Source: Collinsella sp. (lineage in GTDB: Bacteria > Actinomycetota > Coriobacteriia > Coriobacteriales > Coriobacteriaceae). From it: DNA of 5,952 bases. Under the pieces are notes generated by a model. The model was given only the letters and a program-made list of their open reading frames with translations. It was not told the DNA's origin and did no database searches. Both the position numbers and the translations under genes were made by a program. The DNA is taken from assembly GCA_014871545.1 (NCBI GenBank), contig WGSR01000102.1, positions 1 to 5,952 of the forward strand, written 5' to 3'. This document shows positions 1-3,748 of the stretch, piece by piece (the stretch's first letter is position 1; every line of letters starts with the position of its first letter).

Positions 1-8
1 GCCGAGCC

Positions 9-14
9 GAGGAG
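9..14 (+). promoter_or_regulatory. Ribosome binding site of nth
   Basis: GAGGAG lies 5 bases before the ATG at 20, which is normal Shine-Dalgarno spacing and supports that start. The promoter, and any upstream gene of the same operon, would lie outside the window. Confidence 0.75.
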
Positions 15-19
15 TCGTT

Positions 20-685
20 ATGCCACGCGAGACCAATGCCGCCAAACGCGAGCGCGCCATCGAGGTGTGCGAGCGCCTTAACCGTCGCTATGGCCCGGTC
101 GAGTGCTTCTTGGACCACGAGAATCCCTTTAGGCTGCTCATCGCGGTACTGCTCTCGGCTCAAACGACCGACGCGCAAGTCAACAAGGTGACGCCGCGGC
201 TGTTTGCCCAGTGGCCCACGCCCGAGGCCATGGCCGGGGCGAGTGTTGCCGACGTGGCGGACACGATCAAGTCGCTCGGCTTCTACAAGAGCAAGGCCAA
301 ACACGCCGTGGAAGCGGCGCAGATGATCGTTGCCGATTACGGCGGCGAGGTGCCGGCCGACATGAAGGAGCTCGTCAAACTGCCGGGTGTGGGGCGCAAG
401 ACGGCGAACATCGTGCTCAACGTGGGGTATGGCATCGTGGAAGGCATCGCGGTGGATACGCACGTCAACCGTATCGCGCATCGCCTGATGCTGAGTCCCA
501 AGACGCACGCCAAAGAGCCGCTCAAGACCGAGCAGGATCTGCTCAAGATCTTGCCGCACGAGTATTGGGAGTCGGTCAATCACCAGTGGATCACCTTTGG
601 CCGCGAAATCTGCGACGCCCGCAAACCCAAGTGCGACGAGTGCCCACTGGCAGACCTTTGCCCCAGCGTACGGGTGACGGGGTAG
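20..685 (+). CDS. nth: Endonuclease III (DNA glycosylase / AP lyase)
   Basis: This is a complete 221-residue endonuclease III, close to the 211 residues of E. coli Nth. The family removes oxidised pyrimidines such as thymine glycol from DNA and then nicks the abasic site by beta-elimination, in cytoplasmic base excision repair. Seen in the sequence: an early helical segment with LLSAQTTDAQVNKVTP (residues 45-59 region); the helix-hairpin-helix motif LPGVGRKTAN (121-130), whose Lys127 matches the catalytic lysine; Asp146 in AVDTH, matching the catalytic aspartate; and a C-terminal iron-sulfur loop with Cys198, Cys205, Cys208 and Cys214 in the family pattern C-X6-C-X2-C-X5-C for a [4Fe-4S] cluster. 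Lys-Asp spacing is one residue longer than in E. coli. All key residues are present, so the enzyme should be active. MutY is unlikely because the protein is short, lacks MutY's extra C-terminal domain and has Lys at the catalytic position. The next gene starts 118 bases downstream with its own binding site, so the two need not be cotranscribed. Confidence 0.97.
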   Translation: MPRETNAAKRERAIEVCERLNRRYGPVECFLDHENPFRLLIAVLLSAQTTDAQVNKVTPRLFAQWPTPEAMAGASVADVADTIKSLGFYKSKAKHAVEAAQMIVADYGGEVPADMKELVKLPGVGRKTANIVLNVGYGIVEGIAVDTHVNRIAHRLMLSPKTHAKEPLKTEQDLLKILPHEYWESVNHQWITFGREICDARKPKCDECPLADLCPSVRVTG

Positions 686-688
686 GGT

Positions 689-705
689 CCGGCACGCTTT
701 GCCGG
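689..705 (+). other. Small hairpin after nth, possible weak transcript end
   Basis: CCGGCA (689-694) pairs with TGCCGG (700-705) around a 5-base loop, starting 3 bases after the nth stop codon. No T tract follows, so it is not a standard rho-independent terminator. It could stabilise the 3' end of the nth message or be chance in GC-rich DNA. Confidence 0.25.
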
Positions 706-720
706 CGTCCGAAGGCTGTG

Positions 721-759
721 GTCAATGTTGTGCAACACATTTGACCCGCGAGGGCTCAA
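721..759 (+). promoter_or_regulatory. Overlapping dyad symmetries upstream of the zinc-ribbon gene
   Basis: Two inverted repeats share an arm. In the first, GTCAA (721-725) and TGTTG (726-730) pair with CAACA (733-737) and TTGAC (741-745), leaving CAT (738-740) unpaired. In the second, TTGACCC (741-747) pairs with GGG-c-TCAA (752-759) around a GCGA tetraloop. The two cannot form together. A TATGAT resembling a -10 box follows at 760-765, but TTGACC at 741 is only 13 bases before it, too short for a normal sigma-70-type promoter. The region could be an operator or a leader structure; neither is shown. Confidence 0.3.
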
Positions 760-787
760 TATGATGGCGACAGATGCCGTTTGTTGT

Positions 788-793
788 GAGGGG
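788..793 (+). promoter_or_regulatory. Ribosome binding site of the zinc-ribbon gene; decides the start
   Basis: GAGGGG lies 10 bases before the ATG at 804. The in-frame ATG at 774 has no purine-rich stretch before it and would add ten residues ahead of the zinc ribbon, so 804 is the better start. Confidence 0.6.
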
Positions 794-803
794 ATGCCCG
801 AAT

Positions 804-1850
804 ATGTTTTGCACCAAGTGTGGCTCCGAGATGCCCGACGGAACCGATTTTTGCACGAACTGCGGGGCGCGCATGGGCGCTGCCTCTCCGGCGGCCGCGC
901 CTGCTGAGCCCGCATCGATGCCGGCGGCAGGGATGCCTCCCGTGCAGAAGAAGTCACATAAGCGCGCGGTGATTGTCGGCATGTGCGTGGTGGGCGTGCT
1001 CGTTGCCGGCGGTGCCGCTCTGGCGCTGACCGGCGTGCTGGGTCCGCTTGGGCAGGGCAACTCATCGCAGATTACGGTACTGGGGTCCGACGAGGGCTCG
1101 GCCGAGCAGAAGGACGAGGGAAGCGCCAAGGAGAAGCCTGCCGCCGACGAGGATGAGGCGGATGAGCCTGAGCAGACCGGCAGCAGCGTAAAAGTCGACC
1201 TCAATGATCAAGCAACTTATGCCGCGGCGAACTTGTTTCTGTCGAACTTTACGGAGGAGCACTTCGATCGGGACTGGTATCAGGCGGGCGGCTTCGATTC
1301 GACTGACGGACTTTCTGATGACGAGAAATACAAGCTGGTCAAGTTTATCTGGTGCCATTTTATTGACAACGCGCCGTATCGAATCGAGAAAGGCGACTAT
1401 GACAACGGTAATAGCCAGCGTGTGGCGACTGATGTGATCAATAGGGAACTCAACCGCTTGACGGGTCTGACGCTTTCCGATGCCGATATGACTTATGACA
1501 GAACGCCGGAGGGGCAGGCGATTCCTGATTCGGCCGAAGCGCATGGTGGGTACTTGTATCTGAAACAGGAATATGGCCAGGGAAATTACAACCCACCGTG
1601 TGCCATCGTTACGGGCGCGACTGACCTTGGCGACAACATCTACGAGCTCACCTATGAGGTCTACAGTGCTGGCGGCATGTTACTTCCTTCCGACATCCCC
1701 GAGAGCACTTACGGCCTGCCAAAGAACCAGTTCATCGCCGCAATTCAAGCGGACGCATCCATGGGCCGTACCGAGACTTGCACGGTCCGCGTCGCGCAGG
1801 GCGACGGCGCTCCGACCTTCACACTGCTTAAAATGGGCGTCTACGATTAG
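804..1850 (+). CDS. Zinc-ribbon, single-pass membrane protein of unknown function
   Basis: I do not recognise a named gene. The 348-residue protein, read from the ATG at 804, has four parts. Residues 1-24 form a Cys4 zinc ribbon with Cys3, Cys6, Cys17 and Cys20 (C-X2-C-X10-C-X2-C), of the short zinc_ribbon_2 type. An Ala/Pro-rich linker follows (about 25-48). KKSHKR (49-54) then precedes a hydrophobic membrane segment of about 25 residues (55-80). Next come a strongly acidic, low-complexity stalk (about 95-124) and a C-terminal domain (about 130-348) containing NLFLSNFTE near 143-151. By the positive-inside rule the ribbon should be cytoplasmic and the large domain outside. I recall similar ribbon-membrane-outer domain proteins with an LFLSNF-like motif in gut Firmicutes and Actinobacteria, but have no function for them. 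The stop is TAG at 1848-1850. A strong terminator follows at once, so the gene is probably monocistronic. An alternative start at 774 is less likely. Confidence 0.85.
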   Translation: MFCTKCGSEMPDGTDFCTNCGARMGAASPAAAPAEPASMPAAGMPPVQKKSHKRAVIVGMCVVGVLVAGGAALALTGVLGPLGQGNSSQITVLGSDEGSAEQKDEGSAKEKPAADEDEADEPEQTGSSVKVDLNDQATYAAANLFLSNFTEEHFDRDWYQAGGFDSTDGLSDDEKYKLVKFIWCHFIDNAPYRIEKGDYDNGNSQRVATDVINRELNRLTGLTLSDADMTYDRTPEGQAIPDSAEAHGGYLYLKQEYGQGNYNPPCAIVTGATDLGDNIYELTYEVYSAGGMLLPSDIPESTYGLPKNQFIAAIQADASMGRTETCTVRVAQGDGAPTFTLLKMGVYD

Positions 1851-1874
1851 ACTCGGCGTATAGCTCACTCTGAT

Positions 1875-1906
1875 AACGCCAGGCGACTCGTCCGTCTGGC
1901 GTTTTT
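1875..1906 (+). terminator. Rho-independent terminator after the zinc-ribbon gene
   Basis: AACGCCAGGCG (1875-1885) pairs with CGTCTGGCGTT (1893-1903) through 11 pairs including one G-T, around a 7-base loop. The T tract TTTTT occupies 1902-1906 and is followed by GTT. It begins 25 bases after the stop codon, ideal for ending that transcript. Confidence 0.9.
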
Positions 1907-1939
1907 GTTGCGGGGCTGGGCATGCGCTTGAGCTGGAGT
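1895..1939. repeat. 45-bp dispersed repeat, copy 1
   Basis: From TCTGGCGTTTTTGTT to GCTTGAGCTGGAGT this stretch matches 3607-3651 in the same orientation at 43 of 45 positions; the differences are at 1922 and 1924. It covers the falling arm and T tract of the terminator plus over 30 bases of noncoding DNA beyond it. Similarity fades on both sides. Confidence 0.85.
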
Positions 1940-2049
1940 ATTTGTCGCCTCCTGCCGCCTCATGCAAAAATGTGTTGCTAATTTAGAAGCCTATTCAAGC
2001 GCGCCGAAGTCGTGCGTGCTGGCGTAGCATGAGCAAAAAATCAAGCAAT

Positions 2050-2055
2050 GGAGGG
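2050..2055 (+). promoter_or_regulatory. Ribosome binding site pointing to a GTG start at 2060
   Basis: GGAGGG sits 4 bases before the GTG at 2060. The in-frame ATG at 2048 overlaps the edge of this motif and has only A-rich sequence and a distant GAG before it, so it lacks a site of its own. The GTG is therefore the likelier start, shortening the protein by four residues. Confidence 0.6.
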
Positions 2056-2059
2056 TAAT

Positions 2060-3526
2060 GTGGCAACATTGAAGACGCGAGAACTCGAAGATTATTTTGA
2101 ACGCATCGTACGCACGCGCGAAGGTGACCTACCTGGTCGTCGCAAAGGCGACGAATACTTGTCTCAAACCCATGCGCTCTACCACGGAGATCCTGCGCCC
2201 TGGGCTTTAACGCCAAAGATATTCGATAAGGATATGACGGCGCTTCTTAAGGAGGCGGCCGAGCGCATGTACGGCATTATGGACAAGGTGACGCGGGCGT
2301 TTTGTACTGATGCCTCCGTGCGCGCGTGGTTTCGCATAGATCCGGCTTTTGCTGACCTGTGCGCTATGGATGCCGGCTATGATTGCCAGATCCCCCTTGC
2401 GCGCGTTGATATCTTTCTTGACGAGGACACCGGTTCGTATACGTTTTGCGAGCTCAATACCGACGGCAGTGCTGGAATGGTAGTAACCGATGAGGTCTGC
2501 CAGGCAGTGCGAATGACGCCTTCCTTTGAGGAGTTTGCATCCGACCACCCCGGCTTTCGACAGTACGATTTGTGCGGTAGCTGGATAGATGCATTGTTTG
2601 AGACCTATGCAGAGTGGAAGCTGGCCCATCCTCGCCGCACCGAGGATAGTGCACGATCGGACGACGGGGCCCGCGTTGACGAGGGGCTCTATGCACCGCA
2701 ATCAAAGAAATGTCCCGCTTCGGTGGCAATCGTCGACTATTCGGAAAGCATCGACTCGGAAGATGCGGCTCATTTTGTCGACCTTATGAGGCAGCGGGGT
2801 GTAGCCGCACGCTTTGCGGATGTGCGCGACCTGCGGATTGGCGAAGGCGAGAGCGGTGCTAGGTGCCTGTGCGATGCCGCCGGTCCTATTGATTGCGTCT
2901 GGCGGCGCGCGGTGACCGGCGAACTGTGGGATAAGCCGTGCGACGGACGCTCGGCCTTAATCGAGGCTGCCCAAGAAGGGCTTGCATGCATCGTCGGTGG
3001 TTTTAGAACGTGGCCGTGTGCGACTAAGACCGTATTTGCGTTTTTGTGGTCTCGGGCCGGTCAGTCCTTGTTGAGCCCGGAGGAGCAATCGTTTGTACGG
3101 GAGCATGTGCCCTATACCGAGATTATGGACGAAAGCACCCAGTTGTCGAGATTTGCCGAAAAGGACCGATGGATCGTCAAGCCGTGCGGCGGCTACAATG
3201 CGGTTGGCGTTGTCGCTGGTTTGGATGCCACGGAACAGGAATGGTCCCAGGTGCTTGCTCGTGCTGCGGCCGCTGGGGCGATTGTGCAGGAGTATGCTCA
3301 GCAGTATCAGACTCCCTGCTTGCGCGGAACGCTTGTCGATGGGCCGCATCGAGGAGAGGCACCCAAAGGACTTGTGGATGATCTCGGTTTTGCGCCCGCT
3401 TCTAATATGGAAGGCCTGTACCTGTATCGCGGCCGTTTTGCGGGCGTGTACACACGCGTCGGCTTTGCCAACACCATAGGAGAGTGGACGAGCCGTTTGA
3501 ACGTTGCGAGCTTTTTTGAGGAATAG
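2060..3526 (+). CDS. ATP-grasp ligase, glutathionylspermidine synthase-like
   Basis: The 488-residue protein (492 if read from the ATG at 2048) resembles the glutathionylspermidine synthase / circularly permuted ATP-grasp group, which joins a carboxylate to an amine using ATP. Motifs in order, GTG start as residue 1: CELNTDGSAGM (130-140), like the E-x-N-x-D segment of the family; a variable charged linker (about 191-221); VWRRAVTGELW (280-290) with the paired arginines; KTVFAFLW (323-330) and HVPYTEI (349-355); WIVKPCGGYNAVGVVAG (371-387), the nucleotide-binding Lys and loop; VQEYAQQYQTP (409-419); and a C-terminal block GVYTRVGFANTIGEW (462-476). There is no signal peptide or membrane segment, so it is probably cytoplasmic. 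The bifunctional GSP enzyme's amidase domain is absent. The glycine loop is weaker than usual and the protein has 15 cysteines. No polyamine, glutathione or peptide-synthesis gene lies beside it here, so the substrate cannot be inferred. Family membership is fairly firm; making glutathionylspermidine itself is doubtful. Confidence 0.75.
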   Translation: MATLKTRELEDYFERIVRTREGDLPGRRKGDEYLSQTHALYHGDPAPWALTPKIFDKDMTALLKEAAERMYGIMDKVTRAFCTDASVRAWFRIDPAFADLCAMDAGYDCQIPLARVDIFLDEDTGSYTFCELNTDGSAGMVVTDEVCQAVRMTPSFEEFASDHPGFRQYDLCGSWIDALFETYAEWKLAHPRRTEDSARSDDGARVDEGLYAPQSKKCPASVAIVDYSESIDSEDAAHFVDLMRQRGVAARFADVRDLRIGEGESGARCLCDAAGPIDCVWRRAVTGELWDKPCDGRSALIEAAQEGLACIVGGFRTWPCATKTVFAFLWSRAGQSLLSPEEQSFVREHVPYTEIMDESTQLSRFAEKDRWIVKPCGGYNAVGVVAGLDATEQEWSQVLARAAAAGAIVQEYAQQYQTPCLRGTLVDGPHRGEAPKGLVDDLGFAPASNMEGLYLYRGRFAGVYTRVGFANTIGEWTSRLNVASFFEE

Positions 3527-3587
3527 CCGTTTCTTGGGGAGCCTTCCGTGGTTGCGGCGTTCGACGTGATGGGGAGATTTTGGCGAA

Positions 3588-3618
3588 GCCGGCGAGTCCA
3601 GTTCTATCTGGCGTTTTT
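3588..3618 (+). terminator. Weak terminator-like end after the ATP-grasp gene
   Basis: The T tract at 3614-3618 follows CTGGCG exactly as in the strong terminator at 1875-1906, but the rising arm is degraded. Only CCAG (3598-3601) with CTGG (3608-3611), or alternatively GCCGG (3588-3592) with CTGGC (3608-3612) using one G-T pair, can form. It lies 60-90 bases after the stop codon and may work poorly. Confidence 0.35.
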
Positions 3619-3651
3619 GTTGCGGGGCTGGGCGTACGCTTGAGCTGGAGT
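3607..3651. repeat. 45-bp dispersed repeat, copy 2
   Basis: This matches 1895-1939 at 43 of 45 positions, in the same orientation and again in the noncoding DNA behind a gene. Differences fall at 3634 and 3636, turning CATGCG into CGTACG. Confidence 0.85.
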
Positions 3652-3670
3652 CCTCTCCATGCGCTACCAT
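3640..3670 (+). promoter_or_regulatory. Possible mfd promoter
   Basis: TTGAGC (3640-3645) and TACCAT (3665-3670) resemble -35 and -10 boxes (4 of 6 bases each) with a 19-base spacer, longer than the usual 17. The -35-like box lies inside the dispersed repeat. If real, transcription would start near 3677 and the hairpin at 3696-3718 would be in the mfd leader. Confidence 0.25.
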
Positions 3671-3695
3671 GACAGGCAACGAATTTGACGAACGA

Positions 3696-3723
3696 CCCGC
3701 CGAGCTTGCCCCGGCGGGCTTTT
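3696..3723 (+). terminator. Terminator-like hairpin in front of mfd
   Basis: CCCGCCG (3696-3702) pairs perfectly with CGGCGGG (3712-3718) around a 9-base loop and is followed by C and four T (3720-3723). It is a plausible rho-independent terminator for readthrough from the ATP-grasp gene. It ends only 25 bases before the mfd ATG, which leaves no room for a complete promoter between them, so mfd transcripts may have to pass through it. Confidence 0.65.
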
Positions 3724-3737
3724 GGCGTTGCGATGCC

Positions 3738-3743
3738 GGAGGA
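3738..3743 (+). promoter_or_regulatory. Ribosome binding site of mfd
   Basis: GGAGGA lies 5 bases before the ATG at 3749 and fixes the start of mfd. The nearby ATG at 3733 is in another frame. Confidence 0.8.
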
Positions 3744-3748
3744 ACAGC

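Noticed and set aside
211..744. A 177-codon + strand frame inside nth
   Set aside because: An Arg/Gly-rich shadow in another frame of nth with no ribosome binding site.
741..765. TTGACC and TATGAT as a promoter for the zinc-ribbon gene
   Set aside because: The boxes are good individually but only 13 bases apart, too short for the usual 16-18.
2029..2058. Nine-codon leader-like frame MSKKSSNGG ending TAA just before the GTG start
   Set aside because: There is no ribosome binding site before it, no regulatory codon run and no terminator structure after it.
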